From: Alphaproteobacteria bacterium
GTDB lineage: Bacteria > Pseudomonadota > Alphaproteobacteria > Sphingomonadales > Kordiimonadaceae
Assembly (NCBI GenBank): GCA_021774695.1
Contig: JAJFIU010000103.1
Location: forward strand, 1 to 48,123
Direction: 5' to 3'
Length of the DNA: 48,123 nucleotides
Below, piece after piece: positions 35,880-44,447 of the stretch. A program made the translations under genes and the position numbers. The notes beneath the pieces were generated by a model that saw only the letters and a list, made by a program, of their open reading frames with translations, did not search any database and was not told the origin of the DNA. The stretch's first letter is position 1. Every line of letters starts with the position of its first letter.

Positions 35880-36074
35880 GTTGCCGATTTGCGCTCGGTG
35901 TTTTGGCGCTGTTCACGGTTTTGGCAATTGTTTGGTGCTTTCCTGCGCGTCAGGTGTCAAAATTGGCAGGCAACCTTCGTCACATTACCAGAGGTGGTAC
36001 ATAGCCGCTTCTAATTAGTTGGAGTTAAATCCCCAACCGAAAAACCCGAGTGACAAACAGCGAAAGATAAACTG

Positions 36075-36428
36075 ATGAAAACCTTTATGCTTCTCCTTAA
36101 CCATGCGCCTGACCGGTATTCAGATTTGTCTGAAGATGACTTTATGACGATAATGACCGACTATATTGTCTGGACCGAAAAGCTGACGGCGGACGGTATA
36201 TACGCTGGCGGCGAAAAATTGGCGGACGGGCCCGGCAGATTGCTCACAAAAACTGACAGCGGTGTTGAAGTGCACGATTCGCCCATGGCAGAGCTGGCAG
36301 AGGTTCTAGGCGGTGTCATGATGATCAAAGCAGCCGACTATGACGCGGCAGTGACCATCGCCAAAACCTGCCCGCATATGGTGCACAATAGCAGCCTGGA
36401 AATCCGTGAAATACATGCTGTTGACTGA
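36075..36428 (+). CDS. YCII-related (DGPF-type) protein
   Basis: A 117-residue single-domain protein. MKTFMLLLNHAPDRYSDLS opens a ferredoxin-like fold; TADGIYAGGEKLADG and MMIKAADYDAAVTIAKTCPH match the YCII/DGPF family, which is related to YciI. Its exact chemistry is unknown. Its stop lies 30 bases before the ECF42-type sigma gene. That pairing is well known in bacteria: such proteins are encoded beside ECF42 sigma factors and are thought to form a functional unit. Confidence 0.85.
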   Translation: MKTFMLLLNHAPDRYSDLSEDDFMTIMTDYIVWTEKLTADGIYAGGEKLADGPGRLLTKTDSGVEVHDSPMAELAEVLGGVMMIKAADYDAAVTIAKTCPHMVHNSSLEIREIHAVD

Positions 36429-36458
36429 GTGAAAAATCCCTGAACTTGTGGGAATGTT

Positions 36459-37775
36459 ATGCGCGAACAAGACCAAGAACCAGAACTGGCCCTTGACGCC
36501 ATCCACCGTCAGCTGGAACGCCTTGCCCGACGCGAGCGTGGCCGGCTGGTGGCATTGCTGGTCAGCAAACTTGGGCCTACACGCCTTGAGATGGCCGAAG
36601 ATGTGGTTCAGGACGCAATCATCGCTGCAATGGCAAGTTGGCCCTACAAAGGCATGCCAGACAACCCTGGCGGCTGGCTGAACAGGGTGGCACGCAATAA
36701 GGCTTATGACCGTTTGCGAAAAGAAGGCCGCGAGCAACCATGGTTGGACGAGCTAGAGCATCCTTCGGGCATTGACCAACAAGACAAAGCCGGTGACGAC
36801 GCTATCGGCCAAGTGTTTGGTGCCCGTATCACCGACCCTGAGCTGAAGCTGATTTTCCTGTGTTGCCAGCCAGATATAACGCCGGAAGACCAGCTGATGT
36901 TAACGCTTAAGGTGGTCAGCGGTTTCACAGCAAAAGATATAGGGGCACTTTTCCTGAAAAAAGACGCCGCAGTGGGCCAGCGTTTGGCACGCGTGAAGCG
37001 CAAACTTCGGTCGTTAGAGGCGGCGCAAACCGGCAGATCAATCACCGATGGTCCTAGCCGGTTTGAAGTGAAAGAGCGTCTGCCGATTGTGTTGAAGGTA
37101 ATTTACCTGATGTTTAGCCTGGGTTATGCCCCGCGGCGCGGCGACAGGTTAATGCTGCGCGATGTGGCAGAAGAGGCGCTGCGTCTTGCGCTAGCTTCAG
37201 CAGATGCGCGAGAAACCGCATCTGCTGAAGCTAGCGCGCTAGCCGCTCTGCTGGCGTTTCAAGCCTCGCGCTTCGATGCCCGTGTCGACGCAGCTGGTGC
37301 ACTGGTATTGCTGCGAGATCAAAACAGGGTGCTTTGGAACCGGGATTTGATCAATAGCGGGTTTTCCTACCTGCAAGCAGCGCAGTCGGGCAGCAAAGTC
37401 TCGCGGTATCATCTGGAGGCGGCAATTGCAGCTTCACATGCCGCAGCACCGGATTTTGCAGCGACCAACTGGCAGCAGGTTCTGGATGTTTATACGCGTC
37501 TGGAGGCTATGACCGGGTCACCGGTGGTGGCGGTGAACGCCTGCGTGGCGGAAGCCTTTGCGGGCGCGCCGGAAGCGGCATTTTTGAAACTGGAATCTTT
37601 GGCCAAACATAAACGGCTATTGGATTATGCGCCGTATCATATTGCACGCGGGGAACTTTTGCGCATGCTGAAGCGGCCAATCGATGCCGCTGTTTGTTTT
37701 AAAAAAGCGCTGGAATGCGACGCTTCCACCCCGGTTTTGGCTCATCTGAAAGGGCGGCTCGCGGCCTCGGTTTGA
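36459..37775 (+). CDS. ECF42-type RNA polymerase sigma factor with C-terminal TPR-like extension
   Basis: A 438-residue extracytoplasmic-function sigma factor. Region 2 (GPTRLEMAEDVVQDAIIAAM and NPGGWLNRVARNKAYDRLR) covers about residues 35-85. Region 4 (EDQLMLTLKVVSGFTAKDIG, residues 142-161) leads into the DUF6596 linker with VIYLMFSLGYAPR near 213-225. The remaining 200 residues are TPR-like helices ending FKKALECDASTPVL. The extension is typical of this group and replaces a dedicated anti-sigma factor. It is preceded by the YCII gene. A perfect 21-bp inverted repeat lies in the coding region at 37188-37237 and encodes an Ala-rich loop. Confidence 0.9.
   Translation: MREQDQEPELALDAIHRQLERLARRERGRLVALLVSKLGPTRLEMAEDVVQDAIIAAMASWPYKGMPDNPGGWLNRVARNKAYDRLRKEGREQPWLDELEHPSGIDQQDKAGDDAIGQVFGARITDPELKLIFLCCQPDITPEDQLMLTLKVVSGFTAKDIGALFLKKDAAVGQRLARVKRKLRSLEAAQTGRSITDGPSRFEVKERLPIVLKVIYLMFSLGYAPRRGDRLMLRDVAEEALRLALASADARETASAEASALAALLAFQASRFDARVDAAGALVLLRDQNRVLWNRDLINSGFSYLQAAQSGSKVSRYHLEAAIAASHAAAPDFAATNWQQVLDVYTRLEAMTGSPVVAVNACVAEAFAGAPEAAFLKLESLAKHKRLLDYAPYHIARGELLRMLKRPIDAAVCFKKALECDASTPVLAHLKGRLAASV
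37188..37237. repeat. Perfect 21-bp inverted repeat within the sigma factor gene
   Basis: The 21-base arm at 37188-37208 is exactly the reverse complement of 37217-37237, with an eight-base spacer (CGAGAAAC). The left arm is in codon frame while the right arm is read in another phase, so the symmetry is not imposed by the protein. It encodes an Ala/Ser/Glu stretch in the sigma factor C-terminal part. Confidence 0.9.
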
Positions 37776-37902
37776 TGCCGTTATAATTAGCGTAAATTTT
37801 CTTTAGGCAAATGTGATTTTTTCAGATAGGTTCGCGCCTTTCTGGTTGGGGCTTGGCTCGTATTGAGCGCCAGATCAATATGAAATTATTGGTTAGGTAC
37901 CC

Positions 37903-38499
37903 ATGGAAGATCGTCAGAACTCCCTCGTTCAAGTTGTGGAAAAAACAGACAGTGCGCAGAGCAAGCGTGCTGACAGACGTGATTTGTTAAAACTCGGCGC
38001 AGCGGGTTTGCCGATGATGTTGACGCTCACATCGTCGGCGCAGGGGGCTGTTGCCTCACAGCTTACCTGCTTTTTTCGGTTGCCTGCGCGGGTGCGCATC
38101 ATGGTCAATACCGACGGCGATGCATGGTCCAGCACCACCCATAATGTCAGGTTTAGCAAAAAAAAGCAGGCCTACCGCAAAGATGATTTGGATGAATTTC
38201 TACTGCCAGCCAACTCTCAACAATTTACCGGCGGTGTGCCTTCTATGTATAGGCCGCCTATTTGCAATACGCCGCCGTCAGGTAACTGGGTATATTGTGG
38301 CTGGAATAAATACAGCATTAGCAACAACGCGAAAATAACGCCTAAAAATTACGTTAACAGTAACGACGAATTCGAATTTGATGGCAGTAATAAAGGCCTG
38401 TATGTAGCGCTTAGCATACAATATGCTGGCCAGGCTTCAAACGGTTGGCCGGGCGTTTCCTGTGTTTTATCGATTGTAAATTATCTGGACACGCTATAG
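37903..38499 (+). CDS. Probable Tat-type secreted protein of unknown function
   Basis: A 198-residue protein. Residues 25-50 look like a Tat leader: RRDLLKLGAAGLPMMLTL with twin arginines followed by a mild hydrophobic segment and TSSAQGAVAS. The mature part is polar, with four cysteines (in QLTCFF, PPICNT, YCGW and GVSCVL). It holds many Asn/Ser/Tyr residues and a proline-rich stretch, which suggests a small beta-rich, disulfide-containing surface or pilus-like domain. I do not recognise a family. It follows the sigma factor gene by 127 bases and converges on the large glycosyltransferase-like gene with six bases between stops. Confidence 0.7.
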   Translation: MEDRQNSLVQVVEKTDSAQSKRADRRDLLKLGAAGLPMMLTLTSSAQGAVASQLTCFFRLPARVRIMVNTDGDAWSSTTHNVRFSKKKQAYRKDDLDEFLLPANSQQFTGGVPSMYRPPICNTPPSGNWVYCGWNKYSISNNAKITPKNYVNSNDEFEFDGSNKGLYVALSIQYAGQASNGWPGVSCVLSIVNYLDTL

Positions 38500-38505
38500 C
38501 GCCGT

Positions 38506-40170
38506 TCAGGTTTCAGCCTTGAGTTTGTCGAGCATATTTTGCATCGCCAGTCGTTTACCGTCATTTCGCCCCTGGAACGGTAGTTCTTCGCTTTGGGCAA
38601 AACCGCCGCCGATGAAGCCAACTTCCATGTCCCATTGTTTTTGCGCATATTGCAAACATAGGAAATGCGCGGCCTGGTCTGCGTAAAACAAGGGTTTGCC
38701 GTGGTAGGCGTTGCGCTGAAACAATTGCGCCAGATAATGCGCCACCAGCGCGGCAAATTGCCTGCTTTTATCGGTAGATTTTATCGAACAAAAACCGCCT
38801 GACAGATTACTCCAGGGCAATCGCCAATAGCCGGTGTTTTTGCGCCATATCCAACTTGAAACCAAACTATCGTGGTCGCCGAAATCAGCCAGGTCTTTTA
38901 TGGACTTCAACAGCCAGCCGTCGATGTCGGTGATGGTAACCCCGGCGTAGGCCGCGAGATACTCGGGCAGGTAAATATACCGCGTGTTTACGCATACACC
39001 GCCTTTCAGTTGCGGGCGATTGGTCATAAACTCGCTGTCTTCAAAAGTGTGGTTGATGCGCACGCCGCAGTCTTGCTCAATCTCGCGCATGCGTGCCAAC
39101 TCCTTTGCCTTGTCGGCAGGGAAATTTATCAAATGAAAATGGATCAACGCGCCAGGGTTGGTGTGGCCGACAATCTGGCAATAAATATCGGCGAAGTGAT
39201 CAAAATACCCTTGTTCGCAAGCTACCAGAACTGCGTGCTCGCCTTCGCTGGCATGGGTATAGGTAAATTCCGTCTGGCTGCGGGCGCGGTACCACTGCAT
39301 GTCATCGGCCCGCGTATCTTGAGCCCGGCTATCATCAATAAGGCTTTCAACGGGCAATAAAACCTGCGCGTGGGGGAAAACCGGGCTGCGGAACCCCCTT
39401 GCGGCCGCAGCGTCGGCATAGAGGGGCAGTGCGGCTGTGAACTCGCCTTTCATTGCCAGCATGTTGGCTCGGTATGTGGTGGCGGTGGCACTGTCGCCGC
39501 TGAGTATCGGCTTTGTTAGTGGGTCGTCCTTCAAGGCATCAAGCTTGCCGTACAGAAGCGCCGGATTGTCCACATAGCCGGGCATATGGCCTCGGTAGAT
39601 CGCGAAAAAAACCATATCGACCAGCAAATGGTTGATTTTAAGGTCGAGCGCATCATCACCGGTAACAGTTCCCTGCTTTAACAGCCGAAGCGCCAACAGT
39701 TCAACCGCGCGCCACTTGCGTTCGTGGTATGCCGCCAGCACCAGTTCCAGCTGAAGGTTTCGGCCTAGCTCGGCACTTTCTGCGATCAGACCGCTGCCTT
39801 CGGTAAACAGGACCGCGCGCGCATTTGCGCCGTCGGCAGTTTGGTGTGCCTCAACGCCCGCAGGCAGGCTGCGCCGCATATCCAGCGCTGATGCCAGGAT
39901 GGTCTGCTCCAAATTGGTCTGTTCTGGCCCGGGTTTAAGGGTTGGTACCTGCGCGTGAAGGGCGGCCATATAGGCGGGGTTATCGTCGCTCAGGTGTCGC
40001 CAGCGCATCCACGGCCATTCATAGCGGTCGGCAAAATAAAACTCAAACCTATGCAACGCCGCCAAAACACTGTTGGTATTAGGCTGGGTAAAAGCCTTTG
40101 CAACGGTATCTGCCGCCTCATTGGGTGAGTAGCGATGATCGGGTGTGAAATGGTCAGATTGCGGTGCCAT
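38506..40170 (-). CDS. Large protein with probable glycosyltransferase C-terminal domain
   Basis: A 554-residue soluble protein. The first 290 residues are helical and repeat-like, with Ala/Leu-rich pairs resembling TPR units (YHERKWRAVELLALRLLK, MLAMKGEFTAALPLYADAAA). From about residue 315 the sequence switches to an alpha/beta fold: HAVLVACEQGYFDHFADIYC, then ALIHFHLINFP, then YIYLPEYLAAYAGVTITDIDG. The DxD-like TDIDG and the following KSIKDL resemble nucleotide-diphospho-sugar transferases. I infer a helical scaffold fused to a GT-A-like transferase, but the donor and acceptor are unknown. Homologues sometimes occur in surface polysaccharide regions. Confidence 0.6.
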   Translation of the reverse strand: MAPQSDHFTPDHRYSPNEAADTVAKAFTQPNTNSVLAALHRFEFYFADRYEWPWMRWRHLSDDNPAYMAALHAQVPTLKPGPEQTNLEQTILASALDMRRSLPAGVEAHQTADGANARAVLFTEGSGLIAESAELGRNLQLELVLAAYHERKWRAVELLALRLLKQGTVTGDDALDLKINHLLVDMVFFAIYRGHMPGYVDNPALLYGKLDALKDDPLTKPILSGDSATATTYRANMLAMKGEFTAALPLYADAAAARGFRSPVFPHAQVLLPVESLIDDSRAQDTRADDMQWYRARSQTEFTYTHASEGEHAVLVACEQGYFDHFADIYCQIVGHTNPGALIHFHLINFPADKAKELARMREIEQDCGVRINHTFEDSEFMTNRPQLKGGVCVNTRYIYLPEYLAAYAGVTITDIDGWLLKSIKDLADFGDHDSLVSSWIWRKNTGYWRLPWSNLSGGFCSIKSTDKSRQFAALVAHYLAQLFQRNAYHGKPLFYADQAAHFLCLQYAQKQWDMEVGFIGGGFAQSEELPFQGRNDGKRLAMQNMLDKLKAET

Positions 40171-40707
40171 AGGGGTGCTTTGCTTGGCCTGGTGGTGGCT
40201 AATAAATACCGCGCCAATCTGCCTGATGTAGCACCGATGTCAAGAGACACATGGCGCTAGCTACTGTTGTCCCATGCACATTGCAGTGGATGAAATCGCG
40301 CCACCCACTGCTTAACTGGTTAAATGAGGGTATGTCCGCTGTTAGCGGAACGCCAGTCTTTACCGAAATGCCCGGCGAACACCAGCGAACAAACCACGGC
40401 GCGGCGATGCAGGACTGTTGTTTGCTTCTGCTGCTTGACGAATTTTTGCGGCCTCGGCTTTTGTTACGCCGTAGCCCACCAAAACGGGTGCGTTTTGTTG
40501 TTGTTGCATTGTTTTTTCCTTCGCATGTCGAACGCCAGCTTATGCCGGTCTATCGTTTAATCTCGGTAGTATACGATAATATGTGATGCTTGGGCAATGG
40601 TTTTTCAAGTCTTGGCCTGAAAATAGACGCGTGCTCCACGTGAAACTTCCCGCTTGTGTAGGCACAACCCATAAGGGCATACTGTGCGTGCAAGTGGGGG
40701 GTTTGTT
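40171..40707. other. Intergenic region before the pentapeptide gene
   Basis: A stretch of 537 bases holding a possible 49-residue minus-strand gene (40360-40509) and, just beyond its stop, a small hairpin TCCGCT/AGCGGA (40335-40349). A plus-strand frame of 111 codons across the same area is not convincing, because its product is unstructured and Leu/Arg-rich. Nothing else is visible. Confidence 0.4.
40360..40509 (-). CDS. Possible 49-residue small protein
   Basis: A short minus-strand frame starting ATG 40509 with an AAGGA seven bases upstream, a good ribosome site. The product starts MQQQQNAPVLVGYGVTKAE, continues through an Ala/Lys/Arg-rich helix (AAKIRQAAEANN) and ends in a basic tail PRRGLFAGVRRAFR. 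It is soluble, very basic and without cysteine. I recognise no family. The codon pattern looks coding. It is the only plausible gene in this gap, in the same orientation as the next gene to the left. Confidence 0.45.
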   Translation of the reverse strand: MQQQQNAPVLVGYGVTKAEAAKIRQAAEANNSPASPRRGLFAGVRRAFR

Positions 40708-42390
40708 ATGGCCGATGATGAAATCTGGAATTTCTACTACAAGTTTGAGCAACAGGCACATTACTGCGAAGTTGAAAGTAAAAGGGCTGTATTTTATGCT
40801 CGAAATGTCCCAACAATTCTAAGGGGGCTCACTACAGAAAGTTGCGGTTTTGACCTGCAAGACCCGCAGTTTGAAGAATTCGATAAATTGGTTCAGGAAT
40901 GCCCAATTGAGGCTGCCAAGATGGGCGTGAAAGATTGGAATCGCTGGGTTCAGTGGGCGCAGCTGGTTCACAATCGGTGGATAATAAGCAAAATCACCGA
41001 CCGGGGACTCATGCTGCGCTGCAGGTCTTTTCCAGACGATGATTATGACACGTATGCGATAAATTTCTCACGCGGAATACAAGGTGTTGACGAAGAGTCT
41101 TATGACGTATCGTTTGGGGAATTCGATAGATTTGTGTTTCCTTGCAAAACTATTTTCCAAAAAGCAAGATTTGTTGTTGAAGCAGGTTTTACCAATTGTT
41201 TTTCTGCAAGTTCGTTGGATTTCGAGGAAGTTATTTTTGAACAACACGCAATTTTCGTCGATGTGCTGTCTGTGGGTTCATTAAATTTTGACAGGTCAGT
41301 TTTTAATCAGAATGCAATATTTGAAGTCACAGATTTTGACAATGTTACTTTTTACGATGCTCTGTTTTCCAAATTCACCATTTTTAACCGTTCTATTGTT
41401 AGACAGCATATTGGGTTTAATGATGCTGTCGCAAAACAATTAATTCACTTCGACGAAATACAATTTCTTGGGGGAGCGTGGTTCAACGGTGCTTATTTTA
41501 ATGGCGGCTTCACCTTTGCTGGATCCTTGTTTTTCGCACCAGCTAGGTGGGATGAAGCAATTATTGGGGGGCATGCAAATTTTTCGAATTGTTCTTTTTT
41601 ATCTACCGCCAATTTCAGAAACGCCAGATTTAATGCTACTGTAGAATTTGACGGCGCTTTGTTTGGCAAGGCCCCTGAAAAAACAACGTCTTCCAGAGAA
41701 CTGCCGAGCGAGAGTAAGGAGAGACTCTCATCTTGGAAACTTGACAGCGACTCCATGAGCATTCCTGACTTCAACGGCGCTTATTTTTCAACAACACCCA
41801 ACTTGGGATATACAACTGTGGCAGTTCCCCCATCAGCAAAATGTAATTTGCCATGGTGGCAACGATGGTCTGTTGATAGGCATCTTGCATGGAAAATTCG
41901 TGATGTAAATTCGGCTTCGAAACTAAGACGATTGCAGGAGTTGGCGGTGCGAGGGCATTACAATCTAGCTGAAAAACGGTTTTTCCGGGCAGAGTTGTTG
42001 TGTAGGCGCGGGCACGAAGCCAAAACATGGCGCGAAAATACCATGATCAATGCCTTTGAACTATTTAGCGAGTGCGGGCTCAGCTTTTGGCGACCGATGA
42101 TTGCGCTTGGTGTGCTGATCGCGATTTCAGCAGGATTTTACTACACGCAAATTGATTGGCCTGCGGGTGACGGTGGTGGTTTTGAGCTGGCTTCATACAG
42201 CTTTGCCAATAGCTTGCCGTTGATTGGTTACATCTCAAATTCCTACAGTGTTTCGGTTGATGTGTTGTTTGGTGGCGCAGTACATGTGCCGGGCCCGGTA
42301 CGGGTGGTGGCGTTTTTGCAGAATGTGGTGTCTGCGGTGTTTATCTTCTTCGGGCTACTCGCCATCCGCAATTATTTCAAACTGGTATAG
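40708..42390 (+). CDS. Pentapeptide-repeat protein with C-terminal membrane hairpin
   Basis: A 560-residue protein. After an N-terminal cytosolic part (about 120 residues) come some 35 pentapeptide-type units of the A(N/D)F pattern, such as ASSLDFEEVIFEQHAIF and ANFSNCSFLSTANFRNARF, giving a right-handed beta helix to about residue 330. A charged linker follows. The C-terminus holds two membrane helices (PMIALGVLIAISAGFYY and NVVSAVFIFFGLLAIRNYF) around a 70-residue loop, like ion-channel-like pentapeptide membrane proteins. Start ATG 40708 has GGGGGG a few bases upstream; a GTG 24 bases earlier is less likely. The gene is AT-richer than its neighbours, which may indicate transfer. Confidence 0.75.
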   Translation: MADDEIWNFYYKFEQQAHYCEVESKRAVFYARNVPTILRGLTTESCGFDLQDPQFEEFDKLVQECPIEAAKMGVKDWNRWVQWAQLVHNRWIISKITDRGLMLRCRSFPDDDYDTYAINFSRGIQGVDEESYDVSFGEFDRFVFPCKTIFQKARFVVEAGFTNCFSASSLDFEEVIFEQHAIFVDVLSVGSLNFDRSVFNQNAIFEVTDFDNVTFYDALFSKFTIFNRSIVRQHIGFNDAVAKQLIHFDEIQFLGGAWFNGAYFNGGFTFAGSLFFAPARWDEAIIGGHANFSNCSFLSTANFRNARFNATVEFDGALFGKAPEKTTSSRELPSESKERLSSWKLDSDSMSIPDFNGAYFSTTPNLGYTTVAVPPSAKCNLPWWQRWSVDRHLAWKIRDVNSASKLRRLQELAVRGHYNLAEKRFFRAELLCRRGHEAKTWRENTMINAFELFSECGLSFWRPMIALGVLIAISAGFYYTQIDWPAGDGGGFELASYSFANSLPLIGYISNSYSVSVDVLFGGAVHVPGPVRVVAFLQNVVSAVFIFFGLLAIRNYFKLV

Positions 42391-42406
42391 CTCACAAAAA
42401 GCCCAC

Positions 42407-42437
42407 AAAAAAAGCACCCCAATTCCTTGAGGAGCTT
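42407..42437 (-). terminator. Probable terminator of typA
   Basis: On the minus strand an imperfect 8-bp stem (AGCTCCTC with GGGGTGCT, one mismatch and one G-U pair) is followed by seven Ts. It lies 33 bases past the typA stop, between two convergent genes, and may act weakly in both directions. Confidence 0.55.
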
Positions 42438-42469
42438 TTTCTATTCGGTGCTGGAACGCTCAGGCTTTT

Positions 42470-44308
42470 CTACTGACCCTCAACTGTGCGGCTTGCTTTC
42501 TTGCGCTCGTGCGGTAGCAAGTGGCGCTTGCGCAGGCGAATGCTGCTCGGGGTTACTTCAACTAGCTCGTCATCGTTGATGTAAGCCAAGGCTTGCTCAA
42601 GCGGCAGAATTTTCGGCGTGGTCATCTTGATGGCGTCGTCCTTGCCAGACGCGCGCATGTTGGTCAGCTGCTTGGCTTTCTGCACATTCACGTCCAGGTC
42701 GTTGTCGCGGGCGTTCTCGCCGATGATCATGCCGCAGTATACTTCAACACCGTGGTTGATCATGATGGTGCCGCGCTCTTGTAAGTAGAAGAGGGCGTAT
42801 TGCACAGCTTTGCCGCCTGCGGTCGCCACCAACACACCGCGCTGGCGTGCGCGAATTGGGCCTTTGTAGGCGTCGTAGCGATCATAGGCGCGGGCCATAA
42901 TGCCGGTGCCGCGTGTGTCTGTTAAAAATTCACCGTGATAGCCGATAAGACCGCGAGCAGGGGCATCGAAGGTCAAACGCACCTTGCCGCCGCCAGACGG
43001 CACCATGCCGCGCAGCTCAGCTTTACGCTGGGTCATCTTCTCAACCACGTTGCCCTGAAAAGCTTCGTCAACGTCGATTTGAACTGTCTCGTAAGGCTCA
43101 AGGCGCTTGCAGTTTTCGTCTTGTTTGAACAGCACCCGTGGGCGGCTGATCGCCAGCTCGAAGCCTTCGCGGCGCATGGTCTCGATAAGCACGCCCAGTT
43201 GCAGCTCGCCGCGGCCAGCCACTTCAAACGAGTCTTTTGTAGCGGTTTCGCTAATCTCGATCGCAACATTGCCTTCGGCTTCGCGCATAAGGCGGTCACG
43301 GATAACCCGGCTGGTCACATGCTTGCCTTCGCGGCCTGCCAGCGGGCTGTCGTTTACCATGAAGGTCATCGCCAATGTGGGCGGGTCAACCGGGATGGCA
43401 TGCAGGGCCTCGGTTACTTCGGGCACTGCAATGGTGTCAGCAACGGTGGCTTCGGTCAGGCCGGCGATGGCGACAATGTCGCCCGCTTCGGCTTCTTCAA
43501 CCGGCACACGGTCCAGCCCGCGGAAGGCGAGCAGCTTGGAAATGCGGCCGGTTTCAATCACGCTGCCGTCGCGGCGGATCGCATGGATCGGTGAGCCAAC
43601 TTTAACCCGGCCAGTTTCAATGCGGCCTGTCAGGATACGACCAACGAAGTTGTCACGGTCCAGAAGGCTGATCAGCATGGAGAAAGGCTTGTCCACATTG
43701 CCGTCGGTTACCACTTTGGGTGCGGGCACATGCTCGATGATTTTCTCGAACAATGCGTTCAGGTTTTCGCGCGGACCGTCCAGATCATTGTCGCACCAGC
43801 CGTTACGGCCAGAAGCGTACATTACCGGGAAATCAAGCTGCTCGTCGTTGGCGTCCAGGTTCACGAACAAATCGAAACATTCGTCGGTGGCTTTGTCCGG
43901 GTCGCCGTCTGATTTATCAACCTTGTTAACAACAACAATCGGCTTCAGGCCAAGCGCCAGTGCCTTCATGGTCACAAACTTGGTTTGTGGCATGGGGCCT
44001 TCGGCAGCATCCACGAGCAATACAACACCGTCAACCATCGACAGAATGCGTTCCACTTCACCGCCAAAGTCGGCGTGGCCGGGGGTATCTACGATGTTAA
44101 CCCGGGTGTCGCCCCACACAACGCTGGTGCATTTCGCCAGGATGGTGATGCCGCGCTCTTTTTCAAGATCGCCGCTGTCCATTGCGCGTTCTTCCATGCG
44201 TTGGTTGTCGCGTAGCATGCCAGATTGGCGGAACAGGTTATCCACCAGCGTGGTTTTGCCGTGGTCAACGTGGGCGATGATCGCGATGTTGCGAATGTCT
44301 TTGGTCAT
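42470..44308 (-). CDS. typA: Ribosome-associated translational GTPase TypA/BipA
   Basis: A 612-residue elongation-factor-like GTPase that helps 50S assembly and stress or cold adaptation. The G domain has the P-loop AHVDHGKTTLV (residues 12-22), ERGITI in switch I, DTPGHADFGGEV in G3 and VVNKVDKSDGDP in G4. The EF-G-like domains follow. The TypA-specific C-terminal domain contains TRGTGIMARAYDRY, MINHGVEVYCGMIIGENARDNDLDVNV and SSIRLRKRHLLP. The length is normal. A GC-rich hairpin lies upstream in its leader (44410-44447). Confidence 0.97.
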   Translation of the reverse strand: MTKDIRNIAIIAHVDHGKTTLVDNLFRQSGMLRDNQRMEERAMDSGDLEKERGITILAKCTSVVWGDTRVNIVDTPGHADFGGEVERILSMVDGVVLLVDAAEGPMPQTKFVTMKALALGLKPIVVVNKVDKSDGDPDKATDECFDLFVNLDANDEQLDFPVMYASGRNGWCDNDLDGPRENLNALFEKIIEHVPAPKVVTDGNVDKPFSMLISLLDRDNFVGRILTGRIETGRVKVGSPIHAIRRDGSVIETGRISKLLAFRGLDRVPVEEAEAGDIVAIAGLTEATVADTIAVPEVTEALHAIPVDPPTLAMTFMVNDSPLAGREGKHVTSRVIRDRLMREAEGNVAIEISETATKDSFEVAGRGELQLGVLIETMRREGFELAISRPRVLFKQDENCKRLEPYETVQIDVDEAFQGNVVEKMTQRKAELRGMVPSGGGKVRLTFDAPARGLIGYHGEFLTDTRGTGIMARAYDRYDAYKGPIRARQRGVLVATAGGKAVQYALFYLQERGTIMINHGVEVYCGMIIGENARDNDLDVNVQKAKQLTNMRASGKDDAIKMTTPKILPLEQALAYINDDELVEVTPSSIRLRKRHLLPHERKKASRTVEGQ

Positions 44309-44409
44309 TGTATTGGCTTTCAGGTCTTGGCTTTAAGGTGTGGCCACCGGTGACAGAGCGCGTATCGCCCGGTCAATTAGTAAAACGGTCAAATGGCCAA
44401 AAACTCAAA

Positions 44410-44447
44410 AAGAGGCTTCGCGCGCCGCGCGCGTAAAAAAGCCCCTT
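44410..44447 (-). promoter_or_regulatory. Terminator-like hairpin in the typA leader
   Basis: AAGAGGCTT (44410-44418) pairs with AAGCCCCTT (44439-44447) with one mismatch, around a GC-rich self-complementary core (CGCGCG...). On the minus strand a T-run (TTTTT) follows at 44410-44406, 100 bases before the typA start. This could attenuate typA transcription or be a terminator-like leader fold. Confidence 0.35.

Noticed and set aside
40251..40586. 111-codon plus-strand frame
   Set aside because: Leu/Arg-rich unstructured product with no ribosome site, antisense to the better supported 49-codon frame.
43107..44336. 409-codon plus-strand frame opposite typA
   Set aside because: It is a long antisense shadow of the highly conserved TypA coding sequence; the product is Ser/Arg/Thr-rich without domains.
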